Below, one piece after another: positions 11,628 through 22,696 of a stretch of DNA of 64,000 nucleotides. Position numbers and translations under genes: made by a program. Below the pieces are notes generated by a model. That model ran no database searches and was not told where the DNA came from. It saw only the letters and a program-made list of their open reading frames with translations. The stretch's first letter is position 1. The number at the start of each line of letters is the position of its first letter. The stretch covers positions 2,232,001 through 2,296,000 of the forward strand of contig JAQQWL010000008.1 of NCBI GenBank assembly GCA_038363925.1, in the 5' to 3' direction. The stretch comes from Apiospora phragmitis. Lineage: Eukaryota; Ascomycota; Sordariomycetes; Amphisphaeriales; Apiosporaceae.

Positions 11628-14600
11628 TGATGGCGTAAAGGAGATCACGTGTGGCAAAGGAGCTTATCATTATTATCTTTGTTATTATTATTATTACGGA
11701 GACCAGCTGTCAAAATAGAGTCGCGACGCTACTAGTCCGCTGCAGATGCGGGCCATGACATCCGCACTCCCGCTAGAGAAGACGCGCACGGCGGTTCCAC
11801 GGCGTTATTGGCGAGTTCTTATGGGTGTTCGGGCAGACCTTCTGACACAGGCTATTGCTGAGTTCAGCTCCCTGGATGAGGTTTATGAATACAGGTGTCG
11901 AGTTACGCAACAAGGGACATAAAGTAAGGCGCCAGCTGAAAGGACGAGCTGAAGCGCTTCTGGCGACGCTATTGGCCATGTCAGCAGCCCCATGGGAAAT
12001 CTGACACCATCTATGCTACCGATTTAGGACTGAGAGACAGAAAGAGGGACAGCGGGGGAGAGGGAGATGGATGCATTACATAATTACAGTACTCGAAGAA
12101 GTTGAGGATTACCTAGGGAAGAGAATATCTGCATACAATTCTCCCATATACAAGTGGCCAGATCATATTTTCTCAACCCGGGCGGATGGTTGCTTACTGA
12201 GGAGTGGCTGGCTGTTAGCGTTAGCGCAAACACGATGAAAGATCGATCAATGGGTTATACCTAGGTAGAAGATCGGGACAGACTGCTTCTAAGAATATGA
12301 TGACGAGAATCAGCAAGCGAATATCTCAATTGAGTACTGGGAAACAACTAGAAGCCAGTCAGCGGAAGCGATGCTGCTGTTTACGAGGTGACAATAACGA
12401 GGTTTCAGCGACAAACGCCTCTCGCCCGTGTCTCGTCTAGACGGAGGTGAGTAAGCGTAGATAGCTAAGTAGTACGCGACAGCCTTACAGGGCTGTCAAC
12501 GTCATAGCTGAGTCCAGCAGACAAAGACACGTTCAGCTGATGGGGTGACATCCCGAGAATTGCTATTATCTCCGGCTCCGGTGTTTCTACGGTCCAATGC
12601 TTACTTTCGTTTTGGGATCACGAGAGTTGTTACTTACACGTACCAGCATTGCTGGTTGGGAAGGTCCATCCCGGATCTCATGCACTTACTTGCATGGATC
12701 CAGTCTGACGCTGGCGAATAAACCGCAACGAACCAAACTTGAGTGCATGTGCTGGATCAGGTCCTGATTCGGGGGCCGGAGTTCCGTGTACGTGGGCAGG
12801 AACTCGGCGAACCGCGCACGACTTGAACTCGGCGGACCGCGCACGACATAGATTGATCGGCGAGCATGGGCGCGCTAATTAGATAGATATATTTACACAA
12901 GCTGTCGGGAGCTTTAGGAGTAGACCACATCATAGTCCTATTCAGGTAAGGAGTGCAAGAATTGTAATCAATCCGGGTATGGCATGGCAAATGGAAGCTG
13001 GGATGAGATTGAATTTGGCAGAACTTTGGATCAGCAATCGTTGTGGCCTTGCCCGCAGCGGGTTAATTAATAATCACCCCCAGTGCGCTCGGGTGCTTCC
13101 GCAAGGATTCCTCATACCACCTGCACCTGTACGCAATTAGGCTAGAAGGTCGCCAGAGACGGCAGGTTTTCGATCTGGAGATCCTTTAGCACTTTGGCCT
13201 GCATGCAGTACGGCCGGTAATTCTGTGTTTCGGTGACTCAATATGCAGGCAGGTCGAACCGTTTGGGCGCGGGCACCTCTACCCCGACGACATGCAAACG
13301 CCGTCTGCTCCCAGGACCAATGCTTTCCGGATGACAAACCAAAGATATGTGCAGTCGACAGCCAACCACCGTCTTCTGGTGTACGACATTGACAAAGCAA
13401 TTGATGAAGAATTCGGCATGCACAGTTACGTAGCACCTCTCCTGGTAAATTGTGATAATTTGGAATCAGTTCTGCGCAACTCGGACAACGCGACTGCTTT
13501 CTCACAATCATTCGCCAACTTCATTAGCATCGATCAGCGTGCGTCACGAAGTCATCGGCCAGCTGGAAGTATTGAGATGGCCAGATTTCACTGCTCCTTT
13601 CGTATTGCTGTACGAATTACTTTATTTGATCTAGTCTTCTCCGGGTCATCTACTACCCGCTCTTGAAGCGGAATAGTTCCGTTCACCAAAGATTCCTAAA
13701 GTCTCACTCCTCAATCAATACATAGTTACGCAACTGGAAAGCATCTTTTGTTTTCCAGGGCGTGTTCAGTCAGCAGTGTGTGTATTCGAGAAAACACCCA
13801 CCAATGGGGCCTATTGGCCAGCGAGCGGCCAGGGTTTCAACCCCCCCAGATCTGGGATCGGTCACTATATCGACTTTGTACGAGGTCGCTTACCCTGCTC
13901 TGCCGCATTACCTTAAGCCTTACTACCGACTTCCTAAAATAAGCTCCACGTCTTGTCAGCAACCGTTAGACAGGCTTGCCCAAGAACCAATCAGATGGTT
14001 CTCGTCAGAGATTCCAGCAGTCTTCTAGAAGCTATGCCGCTTTCTCTCCCTTTCTCGTGATCCAATTTGGCTAGCTTCAATGCAAGCAGGCTTCTTCATT
14101 CCCAGATCCTGGGTCATTATTTAAGCATCTAGTATCATCACACCGTTGCCAATGTTGTCATCTTCGTCATCCTACATCAGCCCCAGCCCCAAGCCACTCC
14201 AGCGAAATCATGGAATAACGACTAAAGCTCGTTCGTGCTCCAACTGCCATGCCAGAATGTTCTAGCCGCCCTATGCAGCCCTACCGGACATTGCCAGGTT
14301 TCTCCGTTGACCGCATAACCCCCTGCCAGATTACTCACTTCGCTCGATGCGCGGGTCCAGTGAGGGAAAGGTCCCCTGCTGGGAACCCATCGACTGCTTA
14401 CATACTTACCTAGAACGCGATCGATATAGTGGACATCGTGGGAAATAATTCTCTCCTAATCCTCCCTCCGCCTGCCAATTATGAGTCGAATCTGATTATC
14501 TAACCCATTGACGGGGCTCCCGGGCTCATTATTTCCCTATATCACCAATACACTGCCAGCACATTAGATGTAACCATCCTACATCATCGGGTTATACGGA

Positions 14601-15140
14601 GAACATTACCCTGCAACCACTCGTCATCTGGCCAAGGAAACGGACAACTCGAAGCCGCAACGGCGAATCTGTGAGACCTCTGAGGAAAGAAACACAGTCA
14701 TGATCTGGATATGCTCAGTCAGTCATGAGTCCATGTGGACCGGCGATGGAGGATAAGTATGGGTAGAGGATATACCAGGTAACGGCGGCATGAAAGAGAA
14801 AGTTATTTAAGGATAATGAGCCTCCGTGAACATGTATAGAAGGACCCTCATTCACACCACAGCCAAGCAACGCAACGTTACAGATCAACGACAGCGAGTT
14901 ATATAGACCAGTTGATGCCAGTGGATAGAGAACGAAAGCATATAATCGGCTAAATAAAAACGAAAACCACGAGCGTTTCTCATACGAGTTTCGAAAAAAG
15001 TCGTACTTAAAGGTAATGGGCGCCCTTGAGGTATTCCCCATGGCTATTTATACTAATCACTATGCACTACAGCTTCTACTTATCGACTGTATCCCTATCT
15101 CTTTCCGCCATAGCCATACTTCCTTAACCTTAAGGTCAAT
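11628..15140. other. Long intergenic region, no supported gene
   Basis: About 3.5 kb, moderately AT-rich, with overlapping short frames on both strands (longest about 125 codons near 13137-13666), none with recognisable motifs or convincing splice structure. It contains one short direct repeat (12800-12847) and an imperfect inverted repeat around 12674-12703 (ggatc-tcatgca / tgcatggatcc). Confidence 0.5.
12800..12847. repeat. 23-bp tandem direct repeat, two copies
   Basis: Copies at 12800-12822 and 12825-12847 begin gaactcggcg and end ccgcgcacgac, with one mismatch and a 2-bp gap. Function unknown. Confidence 0.85.
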
Positions 15141-15917
15141 ATGTCCCCAAGTCACCACCACAGCAGCCGCGGCAGCAAGAAGTCACGGCCATCACACGTA
15201 CGTAAAGCTTCCATCAGAATGCCTTATTTGTACCAGCTTTTCCTTTCTAACTAACAAATACTGACTTTTTTTTCTTTCTTTTCGCAGTCCTCGATCCAGC
15301 AGCACATCGAGTCCCTTGAGACGCACCGCGTTAACACCCTGACGGAGCTGTGCCGGATCGAGCGGGCCGCGGCCGCGTGCGAGCACGAGGAGGACTCGCG
15401 CGCCTTCCAGGCGCCCATGACGCAGGCCTGGACCTACTACGCCACCACGAGCGGGCAGTTCCTGACGGAGCTGAGGGGTTTGAGCTCTGACTACCCCTTC
15501 TGCGCCGAACTCGTGAGCGAGGCCCGCCGCCGCGTCCTCGCCGACCCGGAGAGCAACCGGAGCTGGAACCTGGCGTGGCTGTGCTTGACGAAGATGCGGG
15601 AGGAGTAAGCTTTCCTTTTCCTTGTCCTTTTCCTTTTCCTTTTCCTTTTTCTTTTTACCTCATAACTCTGCTACTGTCTACCCCCGGCCCAAGAACAACG
15701 TTTCTGTATGATGCTAGAGTGCTGACTAGGTGGATTGAAACGCAGTGACCTGATTCGGTTCTACGCCTCGTCCGAGTCCTGGCGCAAGGAGATGTGGCAG
15801 GATCGCTCGCCTACCGAGGAGGAGGCCGACCAGCTCGCGCAGTGCTTCGAGTACGAATGGACGCAGGCGGTCGACACCATGCTCCGGCATTGGCCCAACC
15901 CCCCTACATGGTACTAA
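15141..15917 (+). CDS. Small hypothetical protein (181 aa), three exons
   Basis: I recognise no family. Model: exons 15141-15197, 15288-15604 and 15746-15917. Introns start gtacgt and gtaagc, end ttcgcag and cgcag, and have ctaac and ctgac branch sites; phases agree, which supports a real gene. The protein begins with a His/Ser/Lys-rich stretch (MSPSHHHSSRGSKKSR), then is mostly helical and rich in Glu, Arg and Trp. It has no signal peptide or membrane segment, and its last part ends LRHWPNPPTWY. It is probably intracellular. The second intron carries a CCTTTT repeat. Confidence 0.7.
15611..15655. repeat. (CCTTTT)n tract in an intron
   Basis: Repeated ccttttc units directly after the gtaagc donor of the second intron of the small hypothetical gene. 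Pyrimidine-rich on the coding strand. Confidence 0.85.
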
Positions 15918-17128
15918 GAGACGATGAAAGATCTGGTTGTTGTCAAATTGTGTTATGCATTGCCGGGAGCATACTAGAGGCGTATTTGCATTCTGTTATT
16001 CCTTTTATTTCTTCTTCTCTTCCCTCTCTTTCTTCCTCTTCTCTTCTCTCTCTTCGATCCATTTCTTTCTTTACTTGGATTCAATTAGGGGCGATGGCAA
16101 GAACGAACGGATGACGAAAAGGGCAGCGGAGATCTTTGCTTTTTTTGCATCAGCAGGTTACTGGACTTGATCAGAGTGGCATTTACAGGTTGCATGTTCC
16201 ATAGACTTACCACTTTCCTCTCTGTTTTATTTAGAATTGCAGCATTCCTCAGCCACTACATTCTATCTCCTAGCAAAATGATTCTTTTTCTCAGGATTAC
16301 CATCTGTGGGTCGCATGATCAAATGTGAACGTCGCTTACTACAACAGCAACCACAACAAACAAAACTCGAGACGACAATCTGTCGGTCGGAGTTCCGATC
16401 CACACGCATATGGATATGTAAGCTATACGCCCCCCCCCCCAATCTACTGAAACGGGCTGGTAGATGATCAATCTATCAATCCATACACATTCCGTACCTT
16501 TTGACCTATTCCACGATACTGTCCCCGACGAGCGCACCTTCGCCTGATTGTCTCGCCGCCACCTTTCAGTCTTCGCAAGTACGGCTTGCCTCGCACATAG
16601 TGAAACTGAACGAGAAGACAGATGTCGCAATGATTGTACTCGACATCATCAAACTGGAGCTACATTCCAATGTGGACGTGACAACCACAACGACGGCGGC
16701 TGGTCGACTTTGGCAGGCTACACTTGAGTACATTTTGGACCAAGTGTCTGTCATCGCTGCTACATCGGAACCGTTGGTGTTTTGGGGCCAGTCGCAGGGC
16801 TCGAGCGGTGTCCTTTTCCTGTTCATCTATACATGCCTCACCCTTTTGACCAAAAAAGATCTCTCGGAGGTTAGGGACGGGGATCATTAACTCTACTGGT
16901 AGAATGACCTGATGAGGCACGCTGCAATAGCTTTCACAGTGGCAGTCTGGGAACAAACATGGCGAACCGCTGCTTGCGAATGCCTCCCATGGTGTTCTTT
17001 GTCTATGGCGTTGGAGGCGCTTCGCTTGACAACGGCAGGTCGTCCTTGGTAGCCCACATTGGCCTCCGGGTGGTTCCGAGCAAGGACGACCTACGAAGGC
17101 AGCACAAGGGGCTAGACAATTTCGGGAA
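15918..17128. other. Intergenic; possible 5' exon(s) not resolved
   Basis: A pyrimidine-rich stretch (about 15995-16075) follows the previous gene. Open frames on both strands at 16501-16890 (+) and 16660-17319 (-) lack recognisable features; the minus one is antisense to the next gene and is probably a shadow. A C11 run lies at about 16430-16440. Confidence 0.35.
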
Positions 17129-17990
17129 ATGCTTTGGCGGTTGGCGAGACAAATGGATGTATACATCATCCGTTTCCCGGTAGAAGTCAACGAGGTAACG
17201 AACGACTCGCTGGAGCTAGCCTTCAAACGACTGAAAGCCGCCGAGTCGGGGATCGCAGCAGTACGGTGGGGATGGTTAGACTCTTTGAGTGAAGGGTCCA
17301 GCAGAACACTCTTGGTCATAATTAACCGGCCTTCGTCTAGGAAGCTCGATTGGAAGTCCTTAGAAGACTCAATCAGTGGCTGGCTCAGATCAGATTACGA
17401 CGGCGTACGTCCCGAGCCAATCGAGGTTCTATCCGTAAACTGTCTACGAGATGACCCGACTTTCAGCGATGGGTGTCTGACCGAAGTCATCAGATTCAGC
17501 CTTCCAAAGGGGCACACCAGCCAGGATCGATTCCTTCTCGAATACTATGTCAATCGATTTATCAGGTAGGTGGTGTACTCGCCGCTTCTCGGGAAATTTT
17601 AAATTCTCTTTTTCATGCGAAGGCAAGCTCTCGCTTTGCTGATCAGGACTGGGCAGCATAACGTACGACCCCTACGGTGGCCACTTTGGCGATTACGATC
17701 CTCTCGAAGCTTTTGGGCCACTGTGGATGGACAGCAATGTACGACAAATAAAGGAGGATCACCCCAGAGAACAACGATACTGTGTGCTTCTACTGCAGTG
17801 GGCGAAACCTGAGGACCGAGGTCTCTGGCTGGAGCGATTCATGGGCCAGAGCTATTCGGTGTTGGGCCATAAAAGTCACCTAATCGGCTGCAATTGTCCT
17901 GATATCAAGGCCTGGTCGGTGGTGTTGACATCCGTGCCAACGGGAACAAGTCCCAGCGAGGATGAAAGCCATGAGGATTTGGGATTCTAA
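17129..17990 (+). CDS. Hypothetical protein, possibly two dimeric alpha-beta barrel (ABM-like) modules
   Basis: Model: exons 17129-17565 and 17657-17990, with intron gtaggt...gggcag; the phases match and the second frame continues without a break. Start may be ATG 17129 or the later ATG 17153, where a beta-strand-like segment (MDVYIIRFPVEV) begins. The first half has the strand-helix-strand look of antibiotic-biosynthesis-monooxygenase-like folds (RLKAAESGIAAVRWGW, then SRTLLVIIN). The second half repeats the theme (EVIRFSLPKG, RYCVLLLQWAKPEDRGLWLERF). The fold idea is my inference from pattern only; function is unknown and no catalytic residue can be named. No signal peptide is seen. Confidence 0.5.
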
Positions 17991-18082
17991 GAATAGTTTT
18001 TATTTGCGAGGAATGGAGACAAACTATGTTCTAGGTCTATAGGTTCTTACCGGTGTATTATATTCCACAGAGAAACCACTCA

Positions 18083-18496
18083 ATGAAGGGCCTACCTGAG
18101 CATCTCTCCGTGTCGAGCTGGGAGATACTCCAAGACGGTAGCGTTTACTTACCCAAAGCCCCCATCATGACATCGAATCATGGGAAGGAGGCGGAGACCT
18201 TCCAGCTCCGTCCGCTGAGATGCGTGATTTTGTGCAACGACCCCCGGGACACTACAAGGACGCAAGCCGAGTCCAAGGAGGACTTCGTTCTCCAGGACTG
18301 GCTCTTCATGTTCAGGGGAGACGCCTATGCTTTATGTGTCGCAACCTCGGGAACTATGGTGCACGGTATAATCATTCATTGCCTGGAAGCTGACGGTCCC
18401 TTCGTCAGCGCAGGCACATTCGAGTCCCTAGACACGTTGGAGAAGGTTCCAATACCAACACCGCCTACCACTGATCATGGATGGTATATCATCTAG
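18083..18496 (+). CDS. Hypothetical ORF (about 137 aa), uncertain
   Basis: Open from ATG 18083 (MKGLPEHLS) to the stop at 18494-18496, with balanced protein-like composition (SWEILQDGSVYLPKAP, FVLQDWLFMFRGDAY). It follows the previous gene in the same direction and could be a distal exon or a separate small gene. I found no clear splice link and do not recognise a family. Confidence 0.3.
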   Translation: MKGLPEHLSVSSWEILQDGSVYLPKAPIMTSNHGKEAETFQLRPLRCVILCNDPRDTTRTQAESKEDFVLQDWLFMFRGDAYALCVATSGTMVHGIIIHCLEADGPFVSAGTFESLDTLEKVPIPTPPTTDHGWYII

Positions 18497-18901
18497 CGCT
18501 GCAGATGCTGGCACTGAACAAAAAGGGCGTGTTGCTGTGCGCGAGGAATGGAGAGGTGGCCATTGCCAGGTCTGGGTTACGCTGGCCTACGAGAGAGTAT
18601 CGATGATATAGTAAACAGACAGAAAAGTAACCAAAAGGGTAGTCTCCGTATGAAGATTACTTAAAAAATAAGAAACTAGTGCACACCTCAATGGTCTCCG
18701 AGCGATGCCTTGAGTAGCATGTTGCTGGGTGCAAGTTAAGCTTCAACCGTCACGGCACGAATCATGGCACATCAAGAATGTTCAGGTACTGGTTGGTGCG
18801 ATAATTAGATTACGTGTATATGTCTAGGTCTATATGTTGTTTGATCGCTAACCAAAACAAAAAAATGTGATTTTTTGAGGTATGTTTATTTGTTCTCTTC
18901 T
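18497..18901. other. Intergenic spacer (convergent)
   Basis: Lies between a plus-strand ORF end and the stop of the minus-strand GH17 gene. Nothing recognisable. Confidence 0.4.
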
Positions 18902-20041
18902 TTAGCAGGTGAGCTCGTAGCTGGGCTGGAGCTGACCAAGGTCGCCAGCAGGGAAGATACCAAAGTCGGGATCAGCCTGGCCGTACTGGGACTCCTGGAG
19001 GTCGTACCACCACAGGTTAACGCCCTGCTCGATGAGGGAGCAGGCGATATCCTTCCAGTAGGTGCGGGCGTTCTCGGCGCTGGCGACGGCGGCGCCCTGC
19101 TGCTTACCCACCACGGGCCAGCCCGTCTCGGTCACGTAGACGGGCTTGTTGCCGGCGAGGGCCTTGGTCTTGCTGAACCCTTCGTAGAAGCGCTCGTGCG
19201 CGTTCTCGATGCTGTTCGGGTTGTTCTTCTCCCAGAAGGGGTAGCCGTCGAAGCCGAGCCAGTCGATGTGGTCGATGACCTGGCGGTTGTTGCCGTTGAC
19301 GAACGAGTCGTACGTGTCGACGTGGCCGATGGGGGTGCCCTCGAGCGGGGTGCCGCGGATGGCGTCGCGGGTCTTGGCGATGCAGTCGATCAGGTACTCG
19401 GGGGTGGTGCCGACCTCGCCGGAGCCCTGGCGGTACAGGTCCTCGGAGCCGACCGAGAGGCCGACGACGAGGTCGGTGAAGGCGGAGCCGTACTGGCTGA
19501 TGGCCTTCTTCAGAGCAGTGAGCTCGTTGTCGATGGCCTGGGGGCCGCCGGAGATCCAGAGACCGAGCAGGAGGGTGGTCTGGGTTTCAATGGCGGCGGG
19601 AATGGCCTGGATGACGTCGTTGGCCGTGTTCCACTGGACCATGGAGTAGATACGGGCGCTGTTCCAGCCGCTGGTACCGGGCAGGTTCTTGGCGCGGTTG
19701 AACTCATAGGCAAAGTCGGCCTGGAGCTTGGCTTGCTGGTTCATGAAGAAGGCGCCGTAGTTGAAGCCCTTGATGTTGTTGGGGGCGACGGCCTTGCTCT
19801 TGACAGGGACGGCAGCGGCCTTGCTCTGGCTGAGAGTAGCCGGGGCGCTGCTGGCGGCGGCAGCAGCGACGGCACTGCTGTTGCTCGCGGCCTTGATGGT
19901 CGAGTTGGAGCCGACCACGGCGTTGTGGGCGGCAACAACGGGGTAGCCGGAGTTGGAGCCGGAACCACTGGCAGGGTGCCTGGCGACACAGGCAGCGTTG
20001 GCCGAAGCTGCCAGGGCGAGGACGGAGGTAGCGAAACGCAT
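18902..20041 (-). CDS. Secreted GH17 beta-1,3-glucanase/glucanosyltransferase-like
   Basis: Acts on cell-wall beta-1,3-glucan. The 379-aa single-exon protein has a signal peptide (MRFATSVLALAASANA) and a low-complexity Ala/Ser/Lys linker at about 45-85, followed by a GH17 barrel starting at IKGFNYGAFF. The two GH17 glutamates are visible: acid/base in GLSVGSEDLYR (about E199) and nucleophile in VYVTETGWP (about E305). The C-terminus ends after the barrel with Cys (YELTC), with no Ser/Thr-rich tail or GPI signal, so it is probably soluble or wall-associated. Start ATG 20041 and stop 18902-18904 are clear. A 401-codon antisense frame spans the gene but is a codon-bias shadow. Confidence 0.93.
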   Translation of the reverse strand: MRFATSVLALAASANAACVARHPASGSGSNSGYPVVAAHNAVVGSNSTIKAASNSSAVAAAAASSAPATLSQSKAAAVPVKSKAVAPNNIKGFNYGAFFMNQQAKLQADFAYEFNRAKNLPGTSGWNSARIYSMVQWNTANDVIQAIPAAIETQTTLLLGLWISGGPQAIDNELTALKKAISQYGSAFTDLVVGLSVGSEDLYRQGSGEVGTTPEYLIDCIAKTRDAIRGTPLEGTPIGHVDTYDSFVNGNNRQVIDHIDWLGFDGYPFWEKNNPNSIENAHERFYEGFSKTKALAGNKPVYVTETGWPVVGKQQGAAVASAENARTYWKDIACSLIEQGVNLWWYDLQESQYGQADPDFGIFPAGDLGQLQPSYELTC

Positions 20042-22045
20042 ATTGATTATATAGATATATTATACAAACGATTGTATTAGTTAAAGAGATAACGAGTGAC
20101 TGTTAGAGTTGTCAATGAAGAAACCCTGGTTGATGGTGAGATGGAAAGAGTAGCGATTGTCGAGGGCGGGATGGTGCTGCTATTTGAAGAACCGGCCGAG
20201 CAGCGCAGGTGCCAGCGCTTGGAAAGCGAGAGAAAAGGGATCGGCGGGTTCTAGAATGGCCAATAGCCCCAAGCGAAAGTGAATCTCAAATCCGGGATCC
20301 AAGATCGGAACGCGAACGATTCCCTGTCGCCATCCTGAGCAGGCCCCCTTGGCCCCTGTGGTCCGCATGAGCCCCGTCCGGTGCTTGCAGGGTTAAAAGA
20401 AATGAAGCCAATGGAATAGGCTGAGGTGGATAGTGGTGGACCGACACGAATGGCCGAAGAGGGAGGGATTCGTCAACACCACCCCAGTTTTGGCTCCTGG
20501 ATTGGTGGGACTGCCGGCGCTAGTTCTTCTCGTATTCCCGGGCCGCCGACGGCTAAGCCTCAACGGGCCCCCGTCCAGTGCCTTGATTAGGTCTGAGCCA
20601 GGCCTGGGTGGGTGACGTGGACAGGCCCCTGGACAGGATCAATAGCCCTAGGCAGTGCACTGCTGGCAGACCTGCAATTTTCCAGCGGAAAGCCAACATT
20701 GCCAACTGTTTGCTGGCAGTGGTTGTCCCCAGTACTCCGTACTGCCCTGTAAATAGCAAGATGGCCCAGTAAAGGGATACCAAGCAATACCCCCTAATTA
20801 GGCGTTAGTCGGAGGTTGCATTGAGCACGCTGCCAACCAGAATATTCCTGGCACCTGGAAGCCGAGGCGAGTCAAGAGTCAATCAATTCTGCAGGAACAG
20901 ACTTTGGCTTACCGCTCAGCAACTTGGCACGTAAATATAGCCGCGTAATTCAGGTACCAATGCTAATTGGTCTTAATGCAGAACCTTGTGTCTGCCCTGA
21001 ACCAGCACGTCGGTTTTCATCTCCAATTGTTTGTTGTGTACCAATATCGCTGCATTCAGCGTCCGTTAATCAAGCTACCACGCCGCTGAGTGATCATTAG
21101 TTGGTACCCATCAATTGGTTCTTCTAGGCTTGAATGTTCCTCACAGCCAAAATGATCTTGCGACCGGTAGGAAATGCGTGCTGTGATGGAGTCGATATTG
21201 TCGTCATGAAAAGACACATTCTGCTGGCCAAGCGGCCAAGTGAGTTCTAAATCGAGCCACATCGGGAGCTAACTGGCAATCACATCCACATGGTGCTGTG
21301 ATGTGGTGCATGCTTTGTACAAATCAGGAAGAATTCGTGTCGCTCCGATGGGCTCGAGCGGAATTGACTTGAGACAATCCATGATTTCATCACGGCTGGA
21401 CAACAACATCAAGGAACTAGACGCGCCAGCAGGAAATGATTGATGGTCGATTACGAACCCTCTTGGCACTCTTTGGATCGCAAGTTGGAGAAGGTACTTC
21501 GCCAAAACCCTGTTATCTTATCGTCACGTGCTCTCGAACTCACTCACCAGCAGCCCCCCTTCCAGGCCATTTCTCACAACAGACAGCTTTACACACTGGG
21601 CTTGTAGAACCATTTGTGTGGTGGTGAAACCAGAGCTTTCGTATTCGAGCCAGGCTTCTGCTTCCTTTTGTACATGACTTGAGGATGCACTGTTCAAATA
21701 AGGTTGTCTCACCAAGCAGCCTACTTCTGCCAAGCAACGCGATCTCAAATCAGGCAGGACAGCATCGTCAATTCGATTGTGCCGCTCGCGCTGGTCAGCC
21801 GTAGCCAATGGGAAATCAGTAATTCGCTTCCGAGCATAGATGACATATACAATCATTCATTTCGATGCGCGGATAACGTAAGATGCGAGTGCGGGGATGC
21901 CTAGAGTAAGCTCACATTGTCGGTTTTCGTTGCCGTTTAAGGGTGCTTGCTGCCTTAAACGAACAGGTTGCTCGTGTCCAGCAACTCGCAGCATCTATTC
22001 TGTGTTTACTAGTGCACTCTGCCATTTGAATACATTGATAAGATA
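20042..22045. other. Intergenic, divergent promoter region
   Basis: Two kilobases between the start codons of the GH17 (-) and GNAT (+) genes. Only short overlapping frames, nothing recognisable. Confidence 0.45.
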
Positions 22046-22696
22046 ATGAAACTCGACATGGAAGCCATGGAGGATGCAGTCAGAGGCGCTTTCCAGTCGG
22101 AACGCTTGCTGTATCGACCTGTGGAAGATAACGATGAGGACAAAGGTTTCATCCACGAGGCCATCCTGTCGGACCCCGTGAGCCGTGCCATGGGAAATCC
22201 GTCTCTATTTGTGCCCGTCACCAGAGAGGTCAGCTACGCCGAGATCGAAGCGGGCATGAAGGGCTCTCTGCTCGGGCTCCTCATCTGTCTGCCCGGAGAA
22301 GAAAGCACAAGTGGGGATAAGAAGAATGGCGACTCGAACTCGACGCCCATCGGGTTCCTCTTCCTGCACAAGTACATCTCCGACACCACTGCCCACCTGC
22401 GCCGGACGCGCATCTCCATCCAGCTCGCGAAGCCATACCAGGGCAAGGGATATGGCACCGAGGCCATCCGATGGGTGCTGGCCTGGACCTTCCAGTGGGC
22501 CGGCCTTCACCGCGTCGAGATCGCCGCGGCCTCGTATAACGAGAGGGCGGTCAAGTTGTATACGAAGCTGGGCTTTACCATGGAGGGCAGGCAGCGCGAA
22601 GCGGTATTCATGAACGGCGAATGGTATGATATCGTATCATTTGGGATACTGCAGCATGAATGGAAGGCCCAGTTTGGTCGTCAGCAGATTGAGTAG
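22046..22696 (+). CDS. GNAT-family N-acetyltransferase, RimJ/RimL type
   Basis: Transfers an acetyl group from acetyl-CoA to an amine; substrate not known. The 216-aa protein without introns shows the GNAT fold: N-terminal strand with ERLLYRPVED, the acetyl-CoA pyrophosphate-binding loop YQGKGYGTEAIRWVL (the Q/R-x-x-G-x-G/A motif), and the C-terminal block NERAVKLYTKLGFTMEGRQREA typical of RimJ/RimL-like enzymes acting on protein N-termini or small molecules. No targeting signal, so cytosolic is likely. Met at 22046 gives a sensible start; a second Met at codon 5 is possible. Confidence 0.9.
   Translation: MKLDMEAMEDAVRGAFQSERLLYRPVEDNDEDKGFIHEAILSDPVSRAMGNPSLFVPVTREVSYAEIEAGMKGSLLGLLICLPGEESTSGDKKNGDSNSTPIGFLFLHKYISDTTAHLRRTRISIQLAKPYQGKGYGTEAIRWVLAWTFQWAGLHRVEIAAASYNERAVKLYTKLGFTMEGRQREAVFMNGEWYDIVSFGILQHEWKAQFGRQQIE

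Noticed and set aside
13137..13666. Overlapping frames of about 125 codons on both strands
   Set aside because: Neither shows family motifs, a signal peptide or consistent introns; open frames on both strands at once argue against coding.
16660..17319. A 219-codon minus-strand frame
   Set aside because: It overlaps the better supported plus-strand gene at 17129-17990, has cysteines and serines scattered without pattern, and shows no start context or splice signals.
18875..20080. A 401-codon open frame on the plus strand covering the whole GH17 gene
   Set aside because: It is antisense to a gene with clear GH17 catalytic motifs and a signal peptide. Its Val/Gly/Asp-rich, motif-free composition is the usual shadow of GC-rich codon bias.
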